A stretch of 64,000 nt of DNA, taken from the NCBI RefSeq assembly GCF_051521505.1, contig NZ_CP150356.1:5890001-5954000 (forward strand), given 5' to 3'. This DNA comes from Sorangium sp025924095. Its GTDB lineage: Bacteria; Myxococcota_A; Polyangia; Polyangiales; Polyangiaceae. The position numbers and the translations under genes were made by a program. The notes below the pieces were generated by a model, which searched no databases, was not told where the DNA came from, and worked only from the letters and a program-made list of their open reading frames with translations. This document shows, in pieces, positions 34,634 to 43,930 of this stretch (the stretch's first letter is position 1; every line of letters starts with the position of its first letter).

Positions 34634-34924
34634 ATGGATCGTCTTTTCAAGCGGCTCACCGAGCTGAGCGTCGACCCCTTCGAGCACGCCGCGTTCACGG
34701 CCGGCGGGCAGGACGCGGCGCTCACGGACGAGGAGCGCGCCGCGCTCGCGCGATCGCGCTCGCCCGATGCGCAGGCCGAGATCGCGGGCGGGGCGTGGAG
34801 CCGATGCGCCTGGATCGGTGACCCGGGTCCCGACCCCGACGAGGATCCCGACCCCCCGGGCCGAGAGGCGCAGGGGTCGCGGGCCGGCCATCGCCTCCCC
34901 GGCGGCGGTCGCGCGCGGCGCTGA
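34634..34924 (+). CDS. Candidate borosin precursor peptide 2 (BBD-like domain plus acidic tail)
   Basis: 96 aa with GAGGAGG before ATG 34634. It parallels peptide 1: LFKRLTELSVDPFEH, LTDEERAALARS, EIAGGAWSRCAW, then DPGPDPDEDPDPPG. Shared features are the N-terminal helical BBD-like region, GGAW(T/S)RCA, and the DPGPDP acidic segment; the last ~25 residues diverge (Gly/Arg-rich here, Asp/His-rich in peptide 1). This conserved-leader, variable-tail pattern is what precursor peptides show. It follows its TPR gene by 23 bp; the multi-kinase 3 gene begins 39 bp later. Confidence 0.75.
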   Translation: MDRLFKRLTELSVDPFEHAAFTAGGQDAALTDEERAALARSRSPDAQAEIAGGAWSRCAWIGDPGPDPDEDPDPPGREAQGSRAGHRLPGGGRARR

Positions 34925-34963
34925 GCAGGGAGAGGGTCGCCTAACCCGTCGTGGTGGAGAAGG

Positions 34964-37900
34964 ATGATGGACATCTGCGGCTGTGAGATCATCGAGCGGC
35001 TCCGGGAGGGCGCCCGCTCGACCGCCTACCGTGCGAGGCGGCGTTCGGACGGGCTCCCTCTGGTGCTCAAGGTCCTGAAGGAGCAGAATCCGTCGCAGGC
35101 GCAGATCGCGTCGCTCCGCCACGAGCACGCGATCCTGAGCGATCTCAAGGACGTCGACGGCGTCGTGCGCAGCCACGGCGTCGAGGAGGACGGCGGGCGA
35201 TATGCCCTCTTGATCGAGGACTTCGGCGGCACCTCGCTCAAGGCGATGAACGCCGCCGGGACGCTCTCGCTCGATCGGACGCTCGCGCTGGCCATCGACG
35301 TGGTGTGTGTCCTCGAGGCGATCCACCAGCGCCGCGTCGTCCACCGCGATCTCAACCTCTCCAACATCGTGATGAACCCGGCCGACGGGCGGGTGAAGGT
35401 GATCGATTTCGGCCTCGCCTCGGTGCTCCCGCAGGAGTCGACGTCGTTCACGAGCCCCGGAGGCCTCAAAGGCACGCTGGCGTACATGTCTCCAGAGCAG
35501 ACGGGCCGGATGAACCGGTCTGTCGACTACCGGACAGACTACTACTCGCTCGGGGTGAGCCTTTACGAGCTGCTCACCGGCCGTCTCCCCTTCACGGCGG
35601 ACGACGTGCTCGAGCTGGTGCACGCGCACATCGCGCGGCAGCCTCCCTCGCCGCGGGCGTCGAACCCGGCGATCCCCGAGGTCCTCGCGCAGATCGTGCT
35701 CAAGCTGATGGCGAAGAGCGCCGACGATCGCTACCAGTCCGCGCGCGGCATCCGCGCCGACCTCGCGGGCTGCCTCGAGAGGCTCCGCCAGCACGGCGCC
35801 GTCGATCCGTTCCCGATCGGGCGACACGACCGCTCCGAGCGGTTCCACCTGCCGCAGAAGCTGTACGGCCGCGACGCCGAGGTCCAGGCGCTCATGGCGG
35901 CGTTCGAGCGGGTCGACCAGGGCGCGGTGCTCATGCTCGTGTCCGGCTACTCCGGCGTCGGGAAATCAGCGCTCATCCACGAGGTGTACCGCCCGCTCAC
36001 CGCGCGGCGCGGCGTCTTCATCGCCGGCAAGTTCGACCAGTACCGCGACGACGCCCCGCACGCCGCGCTGGCGCAGGCCCTCCACGCGCTTGTCGAGCAG
36101 CTCCTCACCGAGAGCGAGGACCGCCTCGCGGCGTTCCGCGCGCGGGTGCGCGAGGCGCTGGGAGCGGGAGCGCGGGTCCTCATCGACGCGTGCCCGAGCC
36201 TCGAGCTCGTGCTCGGGCCGCAGCCCGAGGTGCCGGTCCTGCCGCCCACCGAGGCGCGCCAGCGCTTCAACCAGACGGTGCGCGATCTGGTCGCGGCCAT
36301 CGCCACGCCGGAGCAGCCGCTCTGCATCTTCTTCGACGACCTCCAGTGGGCCAACCTCGACGCCTTGAAGCTGCTGGAGGAGCTGCTCAACGCCGCGCAG
36401 GATCTGCCGCTCTTCTTGATCGGCTCCTACCGGGACAACGAGGTCACCGACGTCCATCCCCTCTCGCTGACGGTCCGGGAGATCGCGGCGCGCGGCGCGC
36501 GCGTCGAGCGGCTCTCGCTCGCGCCGCTGGGGCTCGACCCCATGAAAGAGATGGTCGGCGACGCGCTCGGCGCCTCGCCCGAGGAGGCCGCCCCGCTCGC
36601 CGATCTCCTGCTCTCGCGCACCGCGGGCAATCCGTTCTTCGTGCGCGCGTTCCTGAGCTCGCTGTACGCCGATGGGCTGATCGAGCGCAGCGCCGACGGC
36701 TTCCGGTGGGACCTGGACCGCATCCGGCAGCGCGGGATCACCGACAACGTCGTCGAGCTCATGGTGGCCCGCGTGCGGAAGCTCTCGCCCGCGGCGCAGG
36801 ACCTGCTCAAGGTGGCGGGCTGCCTCGGCGGTATGTTCGACCTCGGCACGCTCGCGATCGCGGCGGAGCGGCCGGTGGAGGAGGTCGGACGCGACCTGTG
36901 GAGCGCGGCCGCAGAGGGGCTCTTGATCCCGATGGATCAGGTCAGCTCCGCCGTGCAGATGGGGGCGGCGGGGCCAGGCCTCCGCTGTCGGTTCGCGCAC
37001 GACCGCATCCAGCAGGCCGTCGTCTCGCTGCTGGACGAGGAGGCGGGGCCGCGCCTGCGCCGGGACGTCGGCAGGAGGCTCCTCGGGCGCTCGAGCGCGG
37101 AGGAGTCGGCCGGCCGGCTGTTCGACATCGTGGGGCTGCTCAACCAGGGGCGAGCGGCGATCGAGCAGCGCGAGGAGATCATCGATCTCGCGCGTCTCAA
37201 TCTGCAGGCGGCGCGGAGGGCGCTCCAGGCCGGCGCGGGGCAGCAGGCGCAGGTCTACGGTCAGGCGGGCATCGCGCTCCTCGGCGCCCAGGACTGGAGC
37301 GCGCACTACGAGCTCGCCCGCGACATCCACCTCGCCGCGGCCGAGGCCGCGTTCTCCCTGGGCGACTTCGAGGCGACGCAGACGCTGTGCGAGGTCGTCC
37401 GGCCGAGGGCCGCGAGCGCGCTCGACGAGGTGAAGCTCCTCGACCTGGAGGGGCACGCCCTCTACTCGCAGCAGCGGCTCGCCGACGCGATGCGGGTATA
37501 CCTCGAGGCGCTCGGGCGGCTCGGCGTCGAGATGCCGAAGAGCGCGGCTGCCGAGGACGTCGAGCGGGAGCTCGCCCTGACGGCGGAGGCGCTCGGCGAC
37601 CGGCCGGTCGAGGAGCTCGCCGAGCTGCCGGAGTGCAGCGATCCGGCGGACCTGGCGAGGATGGCCCTCCTCAACCACGTGATCAACATCGCCGTGATCA
37701 CGGGGGCGAGGCTGCTCTCGATCGCGGTCTGCCGGCTCGTCCGGATGTCGCTGCGCTGCGGGGGCGCGCCGCAATCCCCCTTCGGGTACGCCTACTACGG
37801 CTTCCTCCTCCTCTCCCGGGACGAGCTCGATCGGGCCTACCGCTTCGGCCGGCTGGCGCTGCGGCTCGCAGATCGGTTGAGCGACAAGGGGTCTCGCGCG

Positions 37901-40324
37901 CACACCTATCTCTATAGCGGCTTCATGGTCATTCACGTGAAGACGCCGCTCCACGAGCTCTCGCCGCTGTTCTCGGACGCCTATCGCTTCGCGCTGGAGG
38001 CCGGCACGCCGTACCAGGCCGCCAACGCGGGGGTGACGGTCTGCATGACGCGGCTGCTCGCCGGCGTCGACCTCGGGACGCTCGCCGCCGACATGGAGCA
38101 GTACGCGCACGGGATCGCGAAGCTCCACCAAACCATGGTCCTCGGCTGGATGCAGATCTACCAGCAGACCGTGCACGACCTGCGCGGCAAGTCCTCCGAT
38201 CAGGTCGTGCTCGCCGGCCCCGTGTACGTCGAGGCCGAGCGGGTCCCGCAGCAGCGCGCGGCCGGCGACATCGGGGCGATGTTCAACTACCATTTCTGCA
38301 AGACGCTGCTCTGCTACGTGTTCGGCGAGCACGAGCAGGCCGCGGCGACCGCGGAGGCCGCCGCGCCCTACGCCGCCATCGTCGAGCGGTCGACGTCGGC
38401 CGCCCCGTGGATGCTGCTCGAGTCGCTCGCCCACCTCGCGGTCCACGACCACGCCGACGAGCCCGCGCGCGAGCGCATCGGCGCGCTCGTGGAGCGGAAC
38501 ATCGCCAAGCTCGAGACGTGGCGCGAGCACTGCCCGGCCACCTACGAGCACAAGCTGCTCCTCATCCGCGCCGAGCGCGCGCGTGTGCTCGGCCAGGACG
38601 ACGCCGCCCGCGACGCCTTCGAGCGCGGCGCGGAGCTCGCGGTGAAGAGCGGCTACCAGCACGAGGCGGCCATCGCCCACGAGCTCGCCGGGCGCTTCTA
38701 CCTCGCGCGGGGCGACCAGAAGCTCGCGCGGCAGCACCTGCGCGACGCGCACGAGGGCTACCTGCGCTGGGGCGCGGTCGCCAAGGCGAAGGCGCTGGAG
38801 AAGCAGCACCCGGGGCTCGTGCCGCACGTCGCCTCCGGCATCCTCGCGGCCTCGAAGTTCTCGGAGACGGCCGGTCGCGAGCTCGATTTCAGCGTCCTCG
38901 ACCTGATCAGCGTCCTCAACGCCTCGCAGGACCTCTCGCGCGAGATCGAGCTCGACCGCCTCCTCGCCCGGCTGATGCAGATCCTCCTGGAGACGAGCGG
39001 CGCCGATGTCGGGTACCTGCTCCTCGAGCAAGGCGGCCAGTGGGTGGTGGAGGGCGAGAAGTCCGTCGATGAGGACGCCAAGGTCCTCCGGTCGATCCCG
39101 ATAGCCGATCTCGCGCCCCGGGGGCGCCGGGGTCTGCCCACCTCGATCGTCTATTACGTCGCGCGCACGCAGGAGAGCGTCGTGCTCGACGACGCCGCCG
39201 CGAACCCCCGCTTCGGGCGCGACCCCCACATCGCCGAGCACGCGGTCGGCTCGGTGCTCTGCTTCCCGCTCGGCCGCCCGGGAGGCCGGCGCGGCATCGT
39301 CTACCTCGAGAACAGCCTGGTCAAAGGCGCCTTCACCCCGGCCCGCATGCGCATCCTGCAGATGCTCTCGACGCAGGCGGTCATCTCGCTCGAGAACGCC
39401 GCGCTCTACAACACCCTGGAGCAACGGGTCCAGGCGCGCACAAGAGAGCTGCAGGTGAAGAACGAGGAGCTCGCGGCCACCCTGAAGCGCCTGCGCGAGG
39501 CCCAGGACCGCATGATCGTGCAAGACCGGCTCGCCTCGCTCGGCTCGCTCACGGCCGGCATCGCCCACGAGCTCCGGAATCCGCTCAACTTCGTCAACAA
39601 CTTCGCCGAGCTCTCGGCCCGCCTCATCGACGACATCGGCGGTGACATATCGACCCTCGCCCGGGGGCTCGACGACGGCCGCGAAGAGTACCTCACCGAG
39701 GCGCTCGGCGACCTGACGAGCAGCGTGAAGAAGATCGGCGAGCACGGCCAGCGCATGGAGGGCATCATCCGCTCGATGCTCGACCACTCGCGGGGTGAGC
39801 GCGGAGAGCGCCAGGAGGTCGACTTCAACACGCTCGTGACGACCTACGTCAACATCGGTTATCACGGCGCCCGCGCGCGCGCCTCGTCGGCCGAGATCGC
39901 GATCGAGCTCGACCTCTCCCCTTCCATCGGCCAGGTGAGCCTCGTCCCCCAGGAGATCAGCCGCGTGGTCATCAACCTCGTCGACAACGCCTGCTACGCC
40001 GTGCGGCGGAGAGACCCGGCGCGCGGACAGGAGTCCTCCCCCCGTATCCGGGTCACGACACGCGATCTCGGCGATCGTGTCGAGCTGCGTGTCCATGACA
40101 ACGGCGTCGGCATCCCGGCGGCGATCCGGGACAGGATCATGAACCCCTTCTTCACGACGAAGCCGCCGGGCGAGGGCACGGGGCTCGGGCTCTCGATCTG
40201 TCATAACATCGTCGTCGAGGGCACCGGGGGCACCCTGACCTTCGAGACGGAAGAAGGGGAGTTCACCGAGTTCATCGTGACGCTCCCGAAGCGCGTGCCC
40301 GGCCCGGAGCTCGGCGCTGTGTAG
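34964..40324 (+). CDS. Multi-kinase 3: Ser/Thr kinase–AAA ATPase–GAF–histidine kinase
   Basis: 1,786 aa. Ser/Thr kinase-like domain ~8-270 (LVLKVLK, HRDLNLSN, IDFGLAS), AAA ATPase with P-loop SGYSGVGKS (~326-334) and Walker B LCIFFDDLQW, a long helical region, one GAF domain (~1,310-1,480; LDLISVLNASQDLSREIELD), a coiled coil (LEQRVQARTRELQVKNEELA), then HisKA with GIAHELRNPLNF and HATPase with VINLVDNAC, DNGVGIP and GTGLGLSI. The Asn after HRDL replaces the usual Lys; HKDINPSN-type loops are common in this family. It has one GAF domain and a different histidine kinase type from multi-kinases 1 and 2, so it belongs to another subfamily. ATG 34964 or 34967 has GGAGAAGG upstream. Confidence 0.92.
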   Translation: MMDICGCEIIERLREGARSTAYRARRRSDGLPLVLKVLKEQNPSQAQIASLRHEHAILSDLKDVDGVVRSHGVEEDGGRYALLIEDFGGTSLKAMNAAGTLSLDRTLALAIDVVCVLEAIHQRRVVHRDLNLSNIVMNPADGRVKVIDFGLASVLPQESTSFTSPGGLKGTLAYMSPEQTGRMNRSVDYRTDYYSLGVSLYELLTGRLPFTADDVLELVHAHIARQPPSPRASNPAIPEVLAQIVLKLMAKSADDRYQSARGIRADLAGCLERLRQHGAVDPFPIGRHDRSERFHLPQKLYGRDAEVQALMAAFERVDQGAVLMLVSGYSGVGKSALIHEVYRPLTARRGVFIAGKFDQYRDDAPHAALAQALHALVEQLLTESEDRLAAFRARVREALGAGARVLIDACPSLELVLGPQPEVPVLPPTEARQRFNQTVRDLVAAIATPEQPLCIFFDDLQWANLDALKLLEELLNAAQDLPLFLIGSYRDNEVTDVHPLSLTVREIAARGARVERLSLAPLGLDPMKEMVGDALGASPEEAAPLADLLLSRTAGNPFFVRAFLSSLYADGLIERSADGFRWDLDRIRQRGITDNVVELMVARVRKLSPAAQDLLKVAGCLGGMFDLGTLAIAAERPVEEVGRDLWSAAAEGLLIPMDQVSSAVQMGAAGPGLRCRFAHDRIQQAVVSLLDEEAGPRLRRDVGRRLLGRSSAEESAGRLFDIVGLLNQGRAAIEQREEIIDLARLNLQAARRALQAGAGQQAQVYGQAGIALLGAQDWSAHYELARDIHLAAAEAAFSLGDFEATQTLCEVVRPRAASALDEVKLLDLEGHALYSQQRLADAMRVYLEALGRLGVEMPKSAAAEDVERELALTAEALGDRPVEELAELPECSDPADLARMALLNHVINIAVITGARLLSIAVCRLVRMSLRCGGAPQSPFGYAYYGFLLLSRDELDRAYRFGRLALRLADRLSDKGSRAHTYLYSGFMVIHVKTPLHELSPLFSDAYRFALEAGTPYQAANAGVTVCMTRLLAGVDLGTLAADMEQYAHGIAKLHQTMVLGWMQIYQQTVHDLRGKSSDQVVLAGPVYVEAERVPQQRAAGDIGAMFNYHFCKTLLCYVFGEHEQAAATAEAAAPYAAIVERSTSAAPWMLLESLAHLAVHDHADEPARERIGALVERNIAKLETWREHCPATYEHKLLLIRAERARVLGQDDAARDAFERGAELAVKSGYQHEAAIAHELAGRFYLARGDQKLARQHLRDAHEGYLRWGAVAKAKALEKQHPGLVPHVASGILAASKFSETAGRELDFSVLDLISVLNASQDLSREIELDRLLARLMQILLETSGADVGYLLLEQGGQWVVEGEKSVDEDAKVLRSIPIADLAPRGRRGLPTSIVYYVARTQESVVLDDAAANPRFGRDPHIAEHAVGSVLCFPLGRPGGRRGIVYLENSLVKGAFTPARMRILQMLSTQAVISLENAALYNTLEQRVQARTRELQVKNEELAATLKRLREAQDRMIVQDRLASLGSLTAGIAHELRNPLNFVNNFAELSARLIDDIGGDISTLARGLDDGREEYLTEALGDLTSSVKKIGEHGQRMEGIIRSMLDHSRGERGERQEVDFNTLVTTYVNIGYHGARARASSAEIAIELDLSPSIGQVSLVPQEISRVVINLVDNACYAVRRRDPARGQESSPRIRVTTRDLGDRVELRVHDNGVGIPAAIRDRIMNPFFTTKPPGEGTGLGLSICHNIVVEGTGGTLTFETEEGEFTEFIVTLPKRVPGPELGAV

Positions 40325-40379
40325 GCGCCCTGACCGGACCACCGCGCGGACGCTACAGCGATCTTCCCGCGCCGAGCGC

Positions 40380-40415
40380 AATGGAGCGGAATGGAGCGCA
40401 ATGGAGCGCAATGGA
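40380..40415 (+). repeat. Four tandem copies of a decamer in the intergenic region
   Basis: AATGGAGCGG, AATGGAGCGC, AATGGAGCGC and a final AATGGAAGAT stand head to tail with a 10-base period in the 166-bp gap between multi-kinase 3 and the kinase-cyclase gene. A 10-bp period is about one helical turn. It may be a slippage product or a binding array; no promoter is recognisable beside it. Confidence 0.7.
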
Positions 40416-40490
40416 AGATGAAGGCTGCAGGGCAGCGCGCGCGCTGCTCCATTGACGCCCGTATGCCACGGCTGTAACATGCGGCCCGCC

Positions 40491-42470
40491 ATGGCAGAAC
40501 CCATCATCGCCGAGAAGTACATGCTGATACGGCATATCGGCGGCGGCGGCATGGGGCAGATCTGGGAGACGGAGGACTTGCGCCTCCAGCGGCGCGTCGC
40601 GCTCAAGCTGATGAGCGCCGAACACGTGCAGTCGCCGGAGTCGCGCGCCCGCTTCGAGCGCGAGGCCACGGCGATTGCGCAGCTCCGCAATCAGCACGTC
40701 GTGCACATCTACGATTACGGGATCGACCGCGGGATCGACGAGGAGCGGCCGTACATCGCGATGGAGCTGCTCGAGGGCGAGGATCTCCAGCGCCGCCTCG
40801 ATCACGTGAGGCGGCTCCCGCTCCGGGCGGTCGCGTCGATCGTGACGCAGGCGGCGCGGGGCCTCGCGGCCGCGCACGCGGCGGGCATCGTGCACCGCGA
40901 CCTGAAGCCCGGGAACGTCTTCCTCGCCCGGACCGAGGCCGATGAGGTCGTGAAGCTCCTCGACTTCGGCGTGGTCACCATGCTGTCGAGGACCGACGAT
41001 CTGCGCCTCACCGGCGGCGGCGGCCTCATCGGCACGCCGACGTACATGAGCCCGGAGCAGATGCGCGGCTCCCTCGTGGACCACCGGAGCGACCTCTGGT
41101 CGCTGGGCGTCCTCGCCTACTGCGCGCTCACCGGCGAGCTGCCGTTCGCGGCGCAGACGCTCGCCGCCCTGGTCATGGGCATCTGCACGGAGCCCTTCCC
41201 TCCTCCGTCGAGCCTCGTCCCCGAGCTGTCGCCAGAGCTCGACCGGTTCTTCGAGCGCGCGCTGGCCAAGGACCCGACCCAGCGCTTCCGGTCGGCGCGC
41301 GAGATGGCGGCCGCGTTCGCCGCGCTCGCCGCCGGCAACGAGCGGCGCCCGGCCAAGATCCTGATCGCCGACGACGAGCCTGACGTCTCCACCCTCATCA
41401 AGCAGTGCTTTCGTCGCCAGATCCGCGAGGGCATCTACAACTTCGTCTTCGCCGAGGACGGCGAGGGCGCCCTCGCCGCGCTCCGCAGCCACCCCGACAT
41501 CGACGTCATCCTCACCGACATCAACATGCCCCGCATGGATGGTCTCACGCTGCTCGCCCACATCGGCGATGTGACCCCGCACGCGCGGGCGGTGGTCGTG
41601 TCCGCCTATGGCGACATGCAGAACATCCGCACCGCCATGAACCGGGGCGCGTTCGATTTCCTGGTGAAGCCCATCGCGCTCAACGATCTCGAGCTCACGA
41701 TCGAGAAGACGCTGAAGCAGGTGCGCGAGCTGCGCGACAACAGCCGCTCGAACCGGGAGAACGACCTCCTGCGCACGTTCGCGAGCCCGCTCGCCGTCGA
41801 GCGGCTCCGCAGCCCCGACGGCTTCGGGGCGTGCGAGGTCGCCGAGGGCACCGTCGCCTTCCTCGATCTGGCCGGCTTCCACGACGCGGTCCGGGGCAAG
41901 CGCGCGGAGGAGACGGTGCGGATGCTGAACGCGAACCTCGATGTCATCGCGCTCGAGCTCTCGATGCGGGGTGGGATGGTCGACAGGTTCCTGGGCGACT
42001 GCGTCATGGCCCTCTTCCGCGGCCCCGATCACGTCGCGCGCGCGCTCGACGCCTGCCTTGTCGTGCGCGCGCAGCTCGAGACGCTGGCGCGCCGCGCCGG
42101 GGAGACGTCGGCCTTCGTCCCCGGCATCTCCATCGGCGTGGCGACAGGCGAGCTCATCATCGCCGAGGTCGGCTCGAGGTCCTGCCGCCGGCTCGACTGC
42201 ACGGTGCTCGGCGAGGTCGTGAGCGTCGCCGCCCAGCTACAGGCCGCGGCCGAGCGGAATCAGATCCTCGTGAGCGGAGACGTCCACGCCAAGGCCGCCG
42301 GCTTTCAGTGCGCGCCGCGCGGGCAGCGCGCCTTCGTGGGCGCCACGGGGCCCGTCGAGGTCTTCGAGATCCTCGGCCGCGCGACCGCGGCGCAGGGGGC
42401 CGCCGCGGGCGCTCAGGGCGACATCCCCACGCTCGAGATCCGCTCCAGCCGAGCGACGTCGGCCTCCTGA
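40491..42470 (+). CDS. Ser/Thr kinase–receiver–degenerate nucleotide cyclase fusion
   Basis: 659 aa. The kinase domain (~10-270) is complete: GGGGMGQIW, VALKLM, HRDLKPGN and LLDFG. A response-regulator receiver follows (~284-405) with ADDEPD, phospho-acceptor Asp in DINMP (~343), VVSAYGD and FLVKP. The C-terminus (~450-645) is a class III nucleotide cyclase domain with both metal Asp positions (FLDLAGF, FLGDCVMALF), but the transition-state Asn and Arg are replaced: VVSVAAQL instead of VVNVAARL. The cyclase may be inactive or only bind nucleotide. ATG 40491 lacks a clear ribosome binding site; 40479 is an alternative. The last 58 bp overlap the convergent NuoM-like gene. Confidence 0.88.
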   Translation: MAEPIIAEKYMLIRHIGGGGMGQIWETEDLRLQRRVALKLMSAEHVQSPESRARFEREATAIAQLRNQHVVHIYDYGIDRGIDEERPYIAMELLEGEDLQRRLDHVRRLPLRAVASIVTQAARGLAAAHAAGIVHRDLKPGNVFLARTEADEVVKLLDFGVVTMLSRTDDLRLTGGGGLIGTPTYMSPEQMRGSLVDHRSDLWSLGVLAYCALTGELPFAAQTLAALVMGICTEPFPPPSSLVPELSPELDRFFERALAKDPTQRFRSAREMAAAFAALAAGNERRPAKILIADDEPDVSTLIKQCFRRQIREGIYNFVFAEDGEGALAALRSHPDIDVILTDINMPRMDGLTLLAHIGDVTPHARAVVVSAYGDMQNIRTAMNRGAFDFLVKPIALNDLELTIEKTLKQVRELRDNSRSNRENDLLRTFASPLAVERLRSPDGFGACEVAEGTVAFLDLAGFHDAVRGKRAEETVRMLNANLDVIALELSMRGGMVDRFLGDCVMALFRGPDHVARALDACLVVRAQLETLARRAGETSAFVPGISIGVATGELIIAEVGSRSCRRLDCTVLGEVVSVAAQLQAAAERNQILVSGDVHAKAAGFQCAPRGQRAFVGATGPVEVFEILGRATAAQGAAAGAQGDIPTLEIRSSRATSAS

Positions 42471-43930
42471 GCGCTGCGCCCGAGGACCCGCTTCACCACC
42501 GGCTCGTGCAGCGCGAGCAGCCGCGACGGCGCGACGCCCAGGGCCACGGTCAGCGCCAGGATCGACAGCAAGACGGCCCGCTCGCGGAACAGGAGCGCGG
42601 AGATCGCCGCGCCGCTCGCCCGGCCGCGCGGGATCGGGCCCAGGAAGGTGCGCTGGAACGCGCGGAACATCGTGATCCCGTTGAGCGCCGTCGCCCCGAG
42701 CATCAGCACCGCGAGCACCGGGTGCACGTGCAGGATCCCGTGCAGGAGGAGATCCTCGCCGATGAACGTCAGCGCCCCCGGGAACCCGATCGTCGCGCAC
42801 GCGAGCAGCAAGAAGAAGGCGGCCATGCGCGGCGTCTTCGCCACGAGGCCGCCGAGCTCCGCCATGTCCGCCGTGCCCGTGCGCGCCTCGATCGCCCAGA
42901 CGACCATCGTCACCCCGGTGACGGCGATCGACAGCGCGAAGCTCTGGAGCAACGCGCCGCTCAGGCTCTGCGGGTTCATCGACGCGATCCCGAGGAGAAC
43001 GAGCCCCTTCTGGCTCGCCACGAGGTAGCCGATCATCCGGCGGAGATCCGTCTGCGTGAGCGCCAGGATCGCGCCGTGCAGGGCGCTGAAGAGCCCCAGC
43101 GCGGCGAGGATCGGCATGTCCTCGGCGCAGCTCTCCGGCAGGAGCGGCGCCACGACGCGCACGAGGACGCACAGGCCGACCTGCATCTCGGCGAGCAGGA
43201 CGGTCACGCCGAGCGGCCCCCGCTCGAGCAGCACGGGCAGCCAGCCGTGGAACGGCACGGCGGCCATGCGCATCAGCACCGAGATGCCGACGAGCGCGAA
43301 CAGCGGCGACTGCCATTCCTCGGGGATGCCGGCGCGGGCGACCTCCTGGAGGTCGAACGGCAGCGCCACGCCGCGGCGCGCGGCGAGCGCGGCCATGATG
43401 CCGAGCGCGACGACGAGCGGCGCCGTGCCGCCGATCAGGAAGATGCGGTAGGTGCGCCGCAGGAGCTTGTCGGCCGCGCCCCTCCTGGCGATCAGGCGCG
43501 CGCCCGGCAGGAACGCGGCGACCCACGCCACCGCGAGCAACGCGAGGTCGGAGGCGCAGTAGACGCCGAGGATGGCGCTGCCCGTGGTGAGCAGCGCCGT
43601 GAGGTTCTGCCGCTCGAGCGCGGCGCGCGGCCCCGCGGCGATCAGGGCGAGCAGCATGAAGCCGAGCAGCGGGAACAGGGTGGCGGTGAAGCCGTCGAGG
43701 CCGAGGCGGAGGCGCACGCCGAGGAGCGGCACCGCGGGGCCGATCGCGTCGACCGCGACGCCGCCGGCGGCGTGGAACAGCGCGAGCGACACGAGCGAGA
43801 GCCCCAGGGTGAGCGCGGCGCCGGCGAGGGCCACGCGGCGCGCGGCCTCGTCGCTGCGCGCGCGGGAGACGGCCAGCGCGGCGAGCGCGGGCGCGAGCAC
43901 GGTCGCCGAGAGGAGCAGGAACATGCTCAT
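42413..43930 (-). CDS. NuoM-like proton-conducting membrane protein of the DAB-type carbon module
   Basis: 505 aa, ~14 hydrophobic segments, of the complex I/Mrp antiporter-like family. Conserved elements include VPFHGWLPVLLERGP, TQTDLRRMIGYLVASQKGL and FIGEDLLLHG, which match NuoM/NuoN-type subunits. The Met start at 43930 overlaps the DabB stop (ATGA), so it is translationally coupled to DabB. The known DAB carbon-accumulation complex has only DabA and DabB; this gene would be a third subunit, or may supply a second proton path (inference). Its 3' end overlaps the convergent kinase-cyclase gene by 58 bp. Confidence 0.85.
   Translation of the reverse strand: MSMFLLLSATVLAPALAALAVSRARSDEAARRVALAGAALTLGLSLVSLALFHAAGGVAVDAIGPAVPLLGVRLRLGLDGFTATLFPLLGFMLLALIAAGPRAALERQNLTALLTTGSAILGVYCASDLALLAVAWVAAFLPGARLIARRGAADKLLRRTYRIFLIGGTAPLVVALGIMAALAARRGVALPFDLQEVARAGIPEEWQSPLFALVGISVLMRMAAVPFHGWLPVLLERGPLGVTVLLAEMQVGLCVLVRVVAPLLPESCAEDMPILAALGLFSALHGAILALTQTDLRRMIGYLVASQKGLVLLGIASMNPQSLSGALLQSFALSIAVTGVTMVVWAIEARTGTADMAELGGLVAKTPRMAAFFLLLACATIGFPGALTFIGEDLLLHGILHVHPVLAVLMLGATALNGITMFRAFQRTFLGPIPRGRASGAAISALLFRERAVLLSILALTVALGVAPSRLLALHEPVVKRVLGRSAQEADVARLERISSVGMSP

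Noticed and set aside
35966..40690. 1,574-codon open frame on the minus strand antisense to multi-kinase 3
   Set aside because: Length alone is not evidence at this GC content. The plus strand encodes conserved kinase, ATPase and histidine-kinase motifs.
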